From Metamycoplasma auris (GTDB taxonomy: Bacteria; Bacillota_I; Bacilli_A; Mycoplasmatales; Metamycoplasmataceae), in assembly GCF_003253435.1 (NCBI RefSeq), contig NZ_QKUB01000003.1, positions 37,016-101,015 on the forward strand: a stretch of DNA of 64,000 nt, read 5' to 3'. Under the pieces are notes generated by a model, which saw nothing but the letters and a program-made list of their open reading frames with translations, had not been told where the DNA came from and searched no databases. This document shows, piece by piece, positions 1-11,838 of this stretch (positions are counted from its first letter, which is position 1; each line of letters starts with the position of its first letter). The position numbers and the translations under genes are program-made.

Positions 1-1037
1 ACACTAGAAAAATTATCTTTTGAATAATAAGCATCTAATGCATCCCCATTGTAAACGACGGCAGCATCACTACGTCCTGAGGTTGGTTCAATTAAATGGT
101 TAACTAATTCCAAACCATCCCCACTTAAGAAATTGTATTTTGTATCTCTAATTTCTTTTCCTGATGCATTTTTAACAAAGTTAACAAATGAATCAATTGC
201 ATCCTTATAATTATCTTCATTGAATTCAAAAAGTTTACCTTCTTCATTTGCAGTGAATTTTTTTTCTCAACCATCGCCATAATTGAATGCACCAATCATT
301 AGGTTATCAACATATGCATTAGTTCATCCGACCCTTTGATAGTTGTTTTTTTGCAATGTTTTAAAGATATCAAGTCAATCTTTTTTTAATGTTTCATTTG
401 CTAAATTTTCTATTTCTTCATCACTGATTTGTAAATGAGGTCTTGTACTCTTATTGATATTATAAGCAACGCCTTTATCTTGAGAATAATAAGGAATAAT
501 AAAGTCAGCAAAATGATCTCATTCATCAATATTTTTAGTCTTAGTTTCAAGTGATCTTCATGATCTTTTAGTAGAATCAATCTCAAAGCCAATTCTTTTT
601 AAGTCTTCAGGGGTCATTGATGCTAATTTATTGTAGATTAATTGATCAAAGTTTTCAAGATGGTCTTGAATTGTTTCGGTAAATAGTTTCTTACGATTTT
701 TTCAATCATTAGTTTCTTTTCCAAAAATGATTGAATAATCGATTTTCTTTATTTTTTTATCTAGGATTAGTTGTGCTGCTTGAAAGTCGCTACCAACACC
801 GGCAATTGCTTTATCTTGAACTAATGCCTGTGTAAACTCATTTACTTCCTTGAATTGTTTGTAGTTGTAATCTTGGTTAATTTTTTTAATAATATCAGGC
901 GCTAAATATGATTCATAATTGTATATACTAGGACGATATTTATTATTCAATTTTAAGGCTAGGGAACCAATAAATAGAAATAGAATTAGTATGCTAGCAA
1001 AGAAAAATATTAATGCTTTAAAAAGTCTTCTATGCAA
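1..1037 (-). CDS. potD: PotD-like polyamine-binding protein, membrane-anchored (partial, C-terminus outside window)
   Basis: This is the substrate-binding component of a spermidine/putrescine-type ABC importer. The start is TTG at 1037, chosen because AGGGAGG lies just upstream and overlaps the potC stop. A hydrophobic segment (about residues 7-28) has no lipobox Cys, so the protein looks anchored by an uncleaved helix rather than by lipid. The block PSIYNYESYLAPDIIKK resembles the N-terminal lobe of PotD-type binding proteins. The reading frame contains in-frame TGA (Trp) codons and runs off the left edge. It is a paralogue of the protein at 4165-5838: both share the YNYESYL block and the AGV.SD..AAQLIL-type block. 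It is the last visible gene of the pot operon. Polyamine specificity is inferred from context. Confidence 0.82.
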
Positions 1038-1052
1038 TTTATAAGAACCTCC

Positions 1053-1901
1053 CTAAAAATCTCTTTGTTGTTGTTTTCTTGTAAGTAAAATAGTCTTCTT
1101 AGTTTTTATGTTTTGACTTTTTTTGAATATGATATAGATTGTGTTTGAGAAGATAACAACAATTAGTGATATGGCACCTATCGCTAATGATCAGGCTTGA
1201 AATTGTCCTTCATACAATTTAGTTCCTAAGGTTTGAGTATTAGAAACTATTCTTGTAATAATGAAATCATCAAATGATAGAGTCATTGTCATGACAAATG
1301 TAAAACCAATCGAACCTAACATATATACAAAGTAAGTTTTAAATCATGTTTTAAATTTTGAATAACCTAAATCTTGACTTGCTTCGAATAGGTTTTTTGA
1401 AAATTTATCACTTTTAGGAAGCATGATTAGGATACCGTATGGTAAACACATAACTGTGTGTCCAATGATTGCTCTAAAGAATCCTTCGCTTGTTGCTTTA
1501 AGAGTTCCAAAGAAAATAAAGTTTAGAACAATTGCTAATGTTAGACCTGTAATAACATCGGGATTAATTAGAGGAATATTTGAAGTAGTTTGAACAAATG
1601 AACGCGCTGCCTTATTTTTGTGTCTCCAAAGAGCAAAAACAGTAAGTAATGATAGGGAAATAACTAAAATCGATGTTGCTAAGCCTAATAAAAATGAATT
1701 TGCAAATGCTAATAAATTTGATTTTGAAAATAGTTCTGTATATGCTTCAAACGAAGTTCGATTTCAAGTAGTTACAGAGAAAATTCCTTTATCAGATGGA
1801 GAATTGAAACTATATATGCTTCCAAAAATAATTGGAATATATAGAAATGCTAGGATTACAAACACATATGAGTATTTAATAAAACTTTTAAATTTATTCA
1901 T
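1053..1901 (-). CDS. potC: Spermidine/putrescine ABC transporter permease PotC
   Basis: Inner-membrane permease of the polyamine importer, 282 residues with about six hydrophobic helices. The ATG at 1901 overlaps the end of potB by 8 bases, which suggests translational coupling. The family EAA loop, which docks on the ATPase, is seen as LFEASQDLGYSKFKTWFK. The frame contains TGA codons read as Trp. The stop (TAG, 1053-1055) sits inside the ribosome binding site of the next gene. The length and the order potA-potB-potC-potD match the classic polyamine operon. Transport of polyamines is inferred from family resemblance. Confidence 0.9.
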
Positions 1902-2757
1902 AGTGACTCCCTTGTTTCTTTCTTGAAATTAGATATGGAATACCATAGATAATTCCATAGATAGTTAGCAATACTGAAAGTGTAATAATAACTAGAGTTG
2001 ATGAGTTCGCTAGATCAAATGGATTTGCTGTATTTGCAAATTGATTAATTAGGTTACCAATCAATTGTTTTTGACTTCCGTTTGGTAGTAGTTTATCTGA
2101 AATAATAATTGAGGTTGCAGCCATCATAAGTACAATTCCTAATCCACTTAAAATTGCCTTTGCTGAGTAAGGAATAATAACAGTAAAGACTGTTTTAAAC
2201 TTTGAATAACCTAAATCTTGGGATGCTTCAATAATATTATTTGGCATATCCTTTAAAACTTGGTATAAAGGAAGTACCATAAAAGGTAAGTATAAATAAA
2301 CCATTCCAAGAATAATAAAGAAGTTATTGTTAAGTTGATTTTCATCAAAGATCGCTGAAAATAACCCTCTTACTGCTAAAGCTTTTGAAATTGTAAAGAT
2401 TGCTAGTGGACTTAAAATTAAGGTTAATCCTAGAATCTTAATGACCGAATATTTTGAACGAGAAACAATGTAAGCATAAGGGAAACCAATAATAAGTGTT
2501 ATTATTGCAGCAATTCCACCAGTTAAAAGTGATCTACCAATGATTACTCAAGTTGAAGGTCTTAATGCAATTGCTCAGTTTTCAAGTTGTTTTTGTTGAC
2601 CTTCTAAGGGCTTAAAAGCATAAATTGAAACAAAAATCATTGGAAGAATAATAAATAAGATTGTAAAGATAACATATGGAATTATTAATGATAGCTGAAG
2701 TTTTTGAACAGGAGAAATAAATGTTTTCTTTTTATTTTTCTTAGTTTGAGTTTGCAT
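1894..2757 (-). CDS. potB: Spermidine/putrescine ABC transporter permease PotB
   Basis: First permease of the polyamine importer, 287 residues. A basic N-terminus (MQTQTKKNKKKTF) is followed by a first membrane helix around residues 22-45 and several more. The EAA cytoplasmic loop is present as IIEASQDLGYSKFKTVF and is nearly identical to that of PotC, as expected for a heterodimeric pair. The gene starts 8 bases after the potA stop and overlaps potC by 8 bases. A TGA codon directly after residue 60 is read as Trp. Confidence 0.9.
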
Positions 2758-2765
2758 TTTAAGAT

Positions 2766-4139
2766 TTAAACTTCACTTTCGTGGTTTTCTTGTTCACCAA
2801 ATTTTTTATCTTTCTTCATTAAATGAATTGCATCAGTATCTCAGTTCAAATATACTTCTTTTCCAACATCATGTTTTGAAGGTGTCTTAACATTAATAAT
2901 ATTACCTTTTACATTAATATCATAGTTATAAAAGATTCCACTATATGTTGATTTTATGATTTCACCAGTTAGTTTAGCTTTAGCCTTTGTTTTTGTAATG
3001 ATAATATCTTCAGGTCGAATTAAAGCATCAACTTTTTCTCCTGGTTTAAATTCAGTGTGAATTGTTTCAAAGGTTTTTGAAATGAATTTTACTTTATTAT
3101 CTTCAACAAAGGTAGCGTCAAAGAAATTCGAGTCGCCAATGAAATTTGCTACTCATTTATTTATTGGATAATCATACAATTCTTTAGGTGTTGCAAATTG
3201 TTCAACCTTACCATCTCTAATAACAGCAATACGATCACTCAATTGAAGAGCTTCATTACGGTCGTGAGTAACAAAAATAAATGTTAATTTAAGTTTTTGT
3301 TGAATATCTCTTAGTAAAATTTGCATTTTTTCACGAATCTTAGCATCTAGAGCACTAAGTGGTTCATCAAGTAATAAAATTTCAGGCTCAATAACTAATG
3401 AACGAGCTAATGCAACTCTTTGTTTCATCCCGCCTGATAAGAAATTTACATTTTTCTTTTCATTACCGCTTAAACCAACCAATTCCATGATTTCTTTAAC
3501 TTCTTTATCCATTTCAGCATTATTAATTGGACGAGTTAAATATCTTTTCTCATAGCTTTCTGTTTTTAAGTCAACATAGTTTTCTCAATATGAGTATTTG
3601 AAATCCATATCATCAATTCATTGTTGATATTTCTCTCTCTTTTTCTTTGAAAGTTTGGAATTATTATTCAATTCCTTTTCATAAATTTCAAATTCTTTGT
3701 CAAGCATTGCCATTTTTTGCTGAGCAAATTTTTTTCATTTTGTCTTTTGTAAAGTCAACTTTGTTTTAAATGACTTAGGAACATTTTCTTTTTTAATACG
3801 TTTAAGTCTTAAACCGTATTTAATGTTATTTTCCACATTAAGATGACTAAAAAGTGCATAATCTTGAAAAATTGTTGAAACGTCTCGTTTGTGAGGAGAT
3901 AAATCCTTAATATCTTTCCCGTGTAATTTTACTTCACCACGAGTTACTCATTCAAAGCCGCCAATTATTCTAAGAATCGTTGTTTTTCCTGAACCAGATG
4001 GGCCTAATAAAGTAATGAATTCACCTTTATTAATTTTTAGATTAACATTATCAAGAACGATTTTATCTTCAAATTCTTTGACAACATCAACTAGTTCAAT
4101 AATTGAGGAATCCTCCTTTTTAATCTTTTTCTTTTCCAT
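2766..4139 (-). CDS. potA: Spermidine/putrescine ABC transporter ATP-binding protein PotA, with internal insertion
   Basis: ATPase of the polyamine importer, 457 residues. Walker A is GPSGSGKTT (about 46-54), the Q-loop is IFQDYALF (about 90-97), the signature is LSGGMKQR (about 234), Walker B is [13 protein letters not shown], and the switch His is in FVTHDRNEA. The C-terminal part looks like the TOBE regulatory domain. Between the Q-loop and the signature lies a charged, Lys/Glu-rich, probably coiled-coil stretch of about 95 residues that standard PotA lacks. Long insertions are known in mycoplasma PotA. The next gene starts 8 bases downstream. Confidence 0.93.
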
Positions 4140-4164
4140 TTTTGCCTTTCATTATGTTTTAAAT

Positions 4165-5838
4165 TTAAGAATTAGTTATTTCATAATAATATTCAATCAT
4201 TTTTGTCTTTAATTCAAGACTAAGAGGTTGGTACGCTCTAAATTTAGTTGTTTTTTTAGTTTGTTCATCATCAATGTCAAAAATCCTTAAGGCCTTTTGA
4301 TCTTTATTTTTCTTTTCATCTAAAAAGTATCATTTTTTTATAAATTCTTTTACATTCTTAAAACTAGGAGTGTAGTTTATATGATGAAAGTTTAAAATAA
4401 ATGGCGAATCAAATGATTCTCATGCTTCTTGGAATGATTCAAAATTTTCTTTAAAGAAAGAAGCTTCTATTTCATCTAGTGATCTATTTTTGTTAGGAAT
4501 TTTATCGTTGAAGTCTTTGAATAGAATTTTCTTATATTCATTCTCTTTAGAAGGATTTTTTTCTATAAGTGTATTAAGAACATTCTTAATATATTGAGAT
4601 TCAAGTTGTTTGCTATTGTAAGCGGCATCTTTATAAAGATTGTCATGAAGTTCTGATAATAATAAATCAGATTGTAAGTCATTTGTATCTTTTGAGATTA
4701 TTCAACCATCGATATTTATATAACTATAATTTGGTCTTACAAAAGAAATATTATCTGATTCCGGCAATGAAGCAAAGTTATCATTTCCATAATAAGCATC
4801 TAGTGCATCACCATTATACATAATTGCAATGTCAGCCTTATTTTTCTTTGGTTCAATAATTGAAGAAACTAATTCCTGACCATCAGTTACTAACTTATTT
4901 CTATTTGTATCTTTGATTGAAGATTTAGTTGTATCAAGCACTAATTTACTAAAATCATTAAAAGTTTCTTTGAAGTTATCAAGGTTATAAAGAATTCAAT
5001 TTCCATCTTTATCAATTTGATTTTTAAAAGTAACTTTATCTTTTTCATATTGATCTTGTGTGTAAAATTGACCAATCATTGCGTTATCTAAGAAATAATG
5101 TGTTCAGTATACATTAGGGTTTTTATATTTGCTAACTAATTTAGACAAAGTAGTTGATCAACTTTCTCCGTCAATAACGTCATCAAATTTAGAGTTTTCT
5201 TTAAGATTGTTTCTTTGTTTTTTAGAAATATCTGTATTTTCGGGATTATATGCAATAAGTTTGTCTAGTGTGAAATAAGGAATAATGTACTCATAGAAAC
5301 TATCAACTTTGCCATCTAAATCAATATCAAATCCTATTGGTTTTTTATGATTATTTTTATCGTAGATAATTCTTTTATCATTTGGATTAGATTTCTTAAT
5401 TTGTTCAATGATTCATGAATCAAAGTATTCAAATTGCTTTTGGACTTCTGGAGAATATAGAGCGAAGATTTTATCTTTTTTATTATTTTCATCGTAATCA
5501 ACAAATTCACCATATATTTTTTTGAAATTTATTTTTTTAAGTTCATTTTCAAGAATTAATTGTGCAATTTGATAATCTGAATGAACACCGGCAACAGCTT
5601 TTTTATTTTTTATTGCCCTTGTGAATTCATCAAGATTTTTAAATACATGATATGAGTAATTCTTTTTAAGATTATTAATAATAGGTCTACTTAGATATGA
5701 TTCGTAGTTATAGATGCTGACTTTATATGGATTATTAATTTTAATAAAAAGAATAATAAAGAAGATAACAAATAACATTGAAAATAAAATCGAGAGGAGA
5801 ATTAATCTAATTCGATGAGTTAAAAAATATTTTTTCAT
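4165..5838 (-). CDS. Second PotD-like binding protein, membrane-anchored
   Basis: 557-residue paralogue of the protein at the left edge. It has a basic N-terminus, one hydrophobic helix (about residues 11-33), no lipobox Cys, then VSIYNYESYLSRPIINN and AVAGVHSDYQIAQLIL, matching the other copy. A later YNGDALDAYYGND-type block is also shared with binding proteins of this family. The ATG at 5838 follows the era stop with no gap, and the gene ends 25 bases before potA. It probably supplies substrate to PotABC. Whether both copies bind the same polyamine cannot be told from sequence. Confidence 0.8.
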
Positions 5839-6726
5839 CTAATAACCCGCTCTCTTAATTTTTTGTTCATCATCAACTCAATTTTCGTTTACTTTAACTC
5901 TTAAGAATAAGACGATTGAATGTTGAAATACATTTATCATCTTTTGTCTTGCGGACATTGAAATTGTTTTAATTTTCGATCCAGATTTTCCAATTACAAT
6001 TCCTTTTTGAGATTCGCTCTTTACAAAAATAGTTGCTGAAATTTTATAAGGTTTTCTATCATCTTCATCTTCTATGAATTCGTCTATATCTATTGATATT
6101 GAATGAGGGATTTCATGATACAAATTATTGATTGCAGCTTCTCGAATAATTTCTTTTGCCATAAAGCGTAGTGAAACATCACTAAATTGGTCTTCTTCAT
6201 ATATTGGTTCAGAATCATAAGCATAATTTTTAATCTCATCAATTAAATCATAATAACTTTGATTATATCCAAGACCAACACCCAAAACAGTATTAAAGCC
6301 TAACTCTTTTAATTGGGAGGCTTTTTCATCTAGAATTTCTTTATTATTTACTAAATCGATTTTAGTTATGATTGCAATTAAATTAGCCTTTGTTGATTCT
6401 TTAATTTTGTTTATGATGTATTTATCACCGGTACCTAATTTTTCATTTGCTGCAGTAACAAATAGAACTAAATCAACATCTTTAATTGTGCTATAACTTT
6501 TTTCATTTAATTTTTCAGACAACAAAAATTCAGCCTTATGAATGCCTGGAGTATCTATAAATATAAGTTGACTATCATGGTCATTGTAAATGCCTTTGAT
6601 ATTATCTCGAGTGGTTTGTGCTAAATGAGTAACAATTGATAAATCGAAATTTAATATATTGTTTAATATTGTACTTTTGCCTACGTTAGGTCTGCCAATA
6701 AGGCCAACATAGCAAACTTTTTTCAT
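5839..6726 (-). CDS. era: GTPase Era
   Basis: Ribosome-assembly GTPase of the small subunit, 295 residues. G1 is GRPNVGKS (about 11-18), G3 is DTPG in FIDTPGIHK, and G4 is TKID. The C-terminal KH RNA-binding domain carries GIVIGKSGSKIKTIS. The ATG at 6726 (MKKVC) is preferred over an upstream GTG at 6738 because that GTG lies inside the Shine-Dalgarno sequence GTGAGGT. The protein runs through a TGA (Trp) at 5878-5880 and ends 13 codons later with TAG, immediately before the next ATG. It sits next to ybeY, a common pairing in Firmicutes and mollicutes. Confidence 0.95.
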
Positions 6727-6739
6727 ATATGACCTCACT

Positions 6740-7198
6740 TTAATATCTAGTAATATTTAATCTTTGCATTATATTTTCGACATGTTCATTCATTATTTTT
6801 GCTTCTTCTTCTGTTTGATGGTCAAAGCCAAATAAATGTGCAATACCATGAGTAAAAATATAACAAAATTCTCTTCTCAAACTATGATTAAATTCTTTAG
6901 CTTGTTTAATTATTTTTCAAGGTGAAATTATGATTTGTCCAAGTTCCAATAATTCTAAAAAATCGAGTTCTTTTTGTGCTTCAAAAGGAAAGCTTAAAAT
7001 ATCAGTTGTATAGTTCTTTTGACGGTGCAGAAAATTAAGTTTTTTCATCTTAAATTTAGTTACAAATAACAGGTCAACTGATATGTTCTTGGGGGCATTA
7101 AATTCCCTCTTAGCTTCAGCTAAAATGTTTAAAAAATCTTCCTTAAATTTAAATGCAAAAAGACTGCAATTTTTGATATTCAAATTATTCATACGCAT
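6740..7198 (-). CDS. ybeY: Endoribonuclease YbeY (rRNA maturation factor)
   Basis: Metal-dependent RNase involved in 16S rRNA 3'-end maturation and ribosome quality control, 152 residues. The signature zinc site is HGIAHLFGFDH near the C-terminus, with the three His of the H-x3-H-x5-H pattern. The TDILSFPFE block is also family-typical. A TGA codon after IIISP reads as Trp. The start could be 7198 or 7192 (MRM) and no clear ribosome binding site is seen. It ends 13 bases before era. Confidence 0.93.
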
Positions 7199-7231
7199 AA
7201 TTATAAATTAATGAAAAAAAATATTAAATAT

Positions 7232-9244
7232 TTATGAAAACTTATAAATTTTGTGATTATTAGTAATGAATGTATTCGTATGACTTACTTCAATAATTAT
7301 TGAAGTCTTTTGCTTTTTTAGAATAAGATTTTTTATATTTTCTAATAGATCTTTTGCTATAAATTCAAGTGATTCATCTAATAAAATCAATTGGAATTTT
7401 TTAATCATTAAGGGCAATAATTTTATGATTTGAATTTGTCCCATTGAAAGTTTATTTTTTAGCATAAATAAATTAGCAAATAGATCAACATTTAACTCAT
7501 TTAATAGATCAATAAAATTTTGGTCTTTCAATATCATTTCTTTTTCGTTATCTGGTATTTTAAAAAATAAATATGTGTATAGATCTACATTAGGAAAATT
7601 ATTATCTTTGTTAATCATAAAGATATTGTTCATAATTCAATCATTTTCAATCTCTTCAATTGGTATATCATTGAGAAAAACAAAATTTTTTACATTCGGA
7701 AAGGAACCTGAAAGAATTTTTAAAAGTGTAGTTTTTCCTGTGCCATTTTTGCCTTCAAAAACAAAGTTGCTATCAATTACTAGGTTTAAGTTAGAAATGA
7801 TTTTCTTTGAAGAATAACCAAAACTTAAGTTCTTAATTTTTATACTCTCTAAGTCTTCTTTTAAACAAAGTTTATTATTGTTGTCTATAGTTGGAATATC
7901 TAAAACAAAAAATAAACGTTCTACATTGATTTTGTTTATCTTTTTTTCTGTTAAAAAAATTTGTAAATTATTTAGCGGTTCATTCAATAATGATTGAATT
8001 TGAAAAACAAATAAAATTTCTGAGATATTGCTATTTTTGACATTTGCAAAAATTAAAAATATAAATGTGTTGCTAATAATTGTCATTAAAGAAAATAATG
8101 AATTTTTAATTATATTTAATTTGTTAATTTTTTGCTCAATGGAAATCCCAAAATTGATATTGTCATTGTAGTTTAATACTGAAAAATATTTTCAAATTTT
8201 TTTGCCATATGGTTCATTATTTTTTGATAAAAAAGTCAACTCATTTATCTCATTTAAATTATTTGTGATTAATTGTTTAGAAGAAAAATAAATTCTTAAA
8301 TTTATTAAGTAAGTTAAAAGTAACTTTATTGCATTGGTAAGGATAATAATGCTAATTGACTTAAAATTAACAAATAAAATAAAGGGTATTAGATATGCTA
8401 GTGTAAAAATAATTGAAGGGCAAAAAAATATTATTGATGCATAAAAGTTTGATACTAAATTAATTGATAAGTATCTTAGAAGAATTTCATTTTGTTCAAT
8501 TTTATTAATCTGTTGATGTTGTGCATCATCTAATTTGGATATGAAGTCCTTTTTTAGTTTCTTTACTATTTTTAATCTTATAAAATTTAGGCAAAGATTA
8601 CTTATTAAATTTGATAGTAAGATTGCAATTGAGATTCAAAATAAGAAAATAATGGTTTTAGAAGTCTGTATTCAATCTAAATTTTGGATATAGGAAAAAA
8701 TATATTTGTTAATAAGCGATAAAAAGAAATTAAGAGTAACAGTAATTAAACTTAGAAAAATTACAAGGAAGATAAAACCAAAATAGATTTTAAATGGTCA
8801 TTTAAAGACTTTTATTAGTTTATTATCACATTGCTTTTCTTGAGTTCTTTTAGTAAAGAGAATTATGTTTGAATACATTTGCTTAAAGATTGAAAGTTTT
8901 ATTACTCGTTTTCCATTTATTGAATCATATATCTCAATAGAATCATGTTTTATTTTCTTTATTATTATGTAATGCAAGAGATTATCAATCTTTATGATAG
9001 AGATACAAGGAAAAGTAATATTCAAAGAAATTAATTCATCAAATTCAATCTTGTAAGGTTCAATTTCTATTGATATTTTACTTGCAGTTTCAACTAGGTC
9101 AGATATTGAAATCCCATTCTCGCTATAGGAAGTCATATATTTTAGTTGGTTGATATCTAATCATTTTTTTCAATAAAATCTATATAAGGCTTGCAAGACA
9201 TATAATCCGCAATCTTTTATGTCCTCTTGAATTCTTATTTGCAT
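7232..9244 (-). CDS. Peptidase C39-containing ABC exporter (bacteriocin/peptide type)
   Basis: 670-residue peptidase-containing ABC transporter. The N-terminal C39 domain has QEDIKDCG (Gln6, Cys12), His91 in LLHYIII and Asp107 in IYDS, which is the full catalytic set. Several membrane helices follow (roughly residues 145-400). The ATPase domain has Walker A GKNGTGKTT, signature LSMGQ, Walker B LILLDES and switch His in EVSHTN. Family members cut double-glycine leaders and export the peptide. The start MQIRIQEDIKDCG fits the family. It heads the ybeY-era-pot run 33 bases upstream of ybeY. No leader-peptide gene was recognised nearby, so the substrate is unknown. Confidence 0.88.
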
Positions 9245-9331
9245 ACCTCAATTTTCAAGTACAATCGCAATTAAAATAGATAATTAGCGAAAAAAAAGCG
9301 AAAACTTATATTTTGTTTAAAATTATTTGTT

Positions 9332-10012
9332 ATGAATAACAAATACAGAAAAATTTCTTTTAGTTTACCTTTTATAGGTGCTTCAGCTTCATTGCTATCT
9401 CCATTGGTTTTAGCAGCAACTTGTAGTTATGATAAACCTACTATTTCAATTTCCGAAGATAGCAGACACAGTTATCTAAACAAAAAAGGTGAAAGAATTA
9501 TTAAGGGCAGTGCTTTAGAATTCTATAATACAAATCGTCAAGGTGTATTTAATCCAATTGATTCGTCAGATAAGTTTTATAAGATCTTTAAGGACCATAA
9601 TCAAAATGCTTTAAATGCAACACACGATCCAAACCATAAACCAAAAATAAAAGGAAACTTTGAATTTCTTAAATTTAATAATCTAACAGCGCCATATAGT
9701 TATCGGATTTATTCATTTAGATATCCTGAACTAGTTGCCAATATTCCTGGGGTGGCAAAAAGAAAAAAATATACTGACTATAAAAATAATCCAAAAGCAG
9801 TCTATATTGTTTTATATTGAACTTCTAAGATAAATGAAGCACCTTCAAATTGAGTATCAGATATTGTTAGTCGTTCTGCTGCGCATTTAAATGTTGGATT
9901 TAGTCCCGAAAGAAGAGAAGAAGCTCCTTGACCTTTTGTTAGAGGAATTATAAACAATGAGTTTTGAAAAAATATTATTGAACCAGTAGTTTTGATTTTT
10001 GATAAGGAATAA
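9332..10012 (+). CDS. Putative lipoprotein of unknown function
   Basis: 226 residues. It begins with a signal-like hydrophobic stretch ending LVLAATC, with Cys31 as the possible lipid site, although Thr before Cys is atypical. The mature part is soluble, rich in Asn, Lys and aromatic residues, with no family I recognise. The C-terminal part ([18 protein letters not shown]) needs two TGA codons read as Trp. It is transcribed away from the C39 exporter across an 87-base gap and ends 14 bases before gltX, so the two probably share a transcript. Confidence 0.7.
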
Positions 10013-10026
10013 AAAGGAATAAAGTT

Positions 10027-11408
<1,382 letters not shown>

Positions 11409-11418
<10 letters not shown>

Positions 11419-11786
11419 AATATGTATTAATTTCTGATTTTAATAATCATGAAGAAAAAGTGATTGAAACAGAATATGTTGATTTCAATGAAGAAGAAAG
11501 AGGAAAATTTAGTCATATTGAATTCAGTGATGAAAAAGAAATGCATTGTATTCTAGATGTTGCTGACGATGAAATTAGAATATCATATGCTGCTCAAAGT
11601 TTGAGTATGAAAAAGAATCAATTCATTGAAAATAGATTGAATATTTCAGAAAAAGACTGAATAGCATTAGATGTATATTTAATCAAAGTAATTATTAGCA
11701 AGGAATTGATTTCTTTTACATACGATTTGTTGCAAGATAGAAATATCATTGTAAGAAATACAGCTAAACTAGTATTTAAAGATTAA
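11409..11786 (+). CDS. Small conserved hypothetical protein (possibly DUF1934/YwiB-like)
   Basis: 125 residues, starting inside the end of gltX and ending at a strong terminator. It is mostly predicted beta strands, with alternating hydrophobic and charged residues (KLKYVLISDF, EMHCILDVADDEIRISY), no signal peptide and no membrane segment. The length and strand pattern recall the calycin-like DUF1934 family found near synthetase genes in Firmicutes, but no decisive motif was seen, so function is left open. Confidence 0.75.
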
Positions 11787-11816
11787 AAAATCTAGGCTTT
11801 ATGTCCTAGATTTTTT
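11785..11816 (+). terminator. Rho-independent terminator after gltX operon
   Basis: Perfect 12-bp stem (AAAAAATCTAGG pairing with CCTAGATTTTTT) around an 8-base loop, ending in a run of T. It also carries A-runs on the other side, so it can serve the converging lipoprotein gene on the minus strand. Confidence 0.9.
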
Positions 11817-11838
11817 AATTCAGATTAAGAAAATTACT

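Noticed and set aside
1618..1926. Plus-strand open frame inside potC
   Set aside because: It is antisense to a well-supported permease and shows no family motif. It was treated as a shadow.
6726..6738. GTG start for Era four residues upstream
   Set aside because: The GTG lies inside the GTGAGGT ribosome binding site, and ATG at 6726 fits the family start (MKKVCYVGLIG).
9245..9331. Leader-peptide gene for the C39 exporter in the 87-base gap
   Set aside because: No start codon with a Gly-Gly leader in either orientation is visible.
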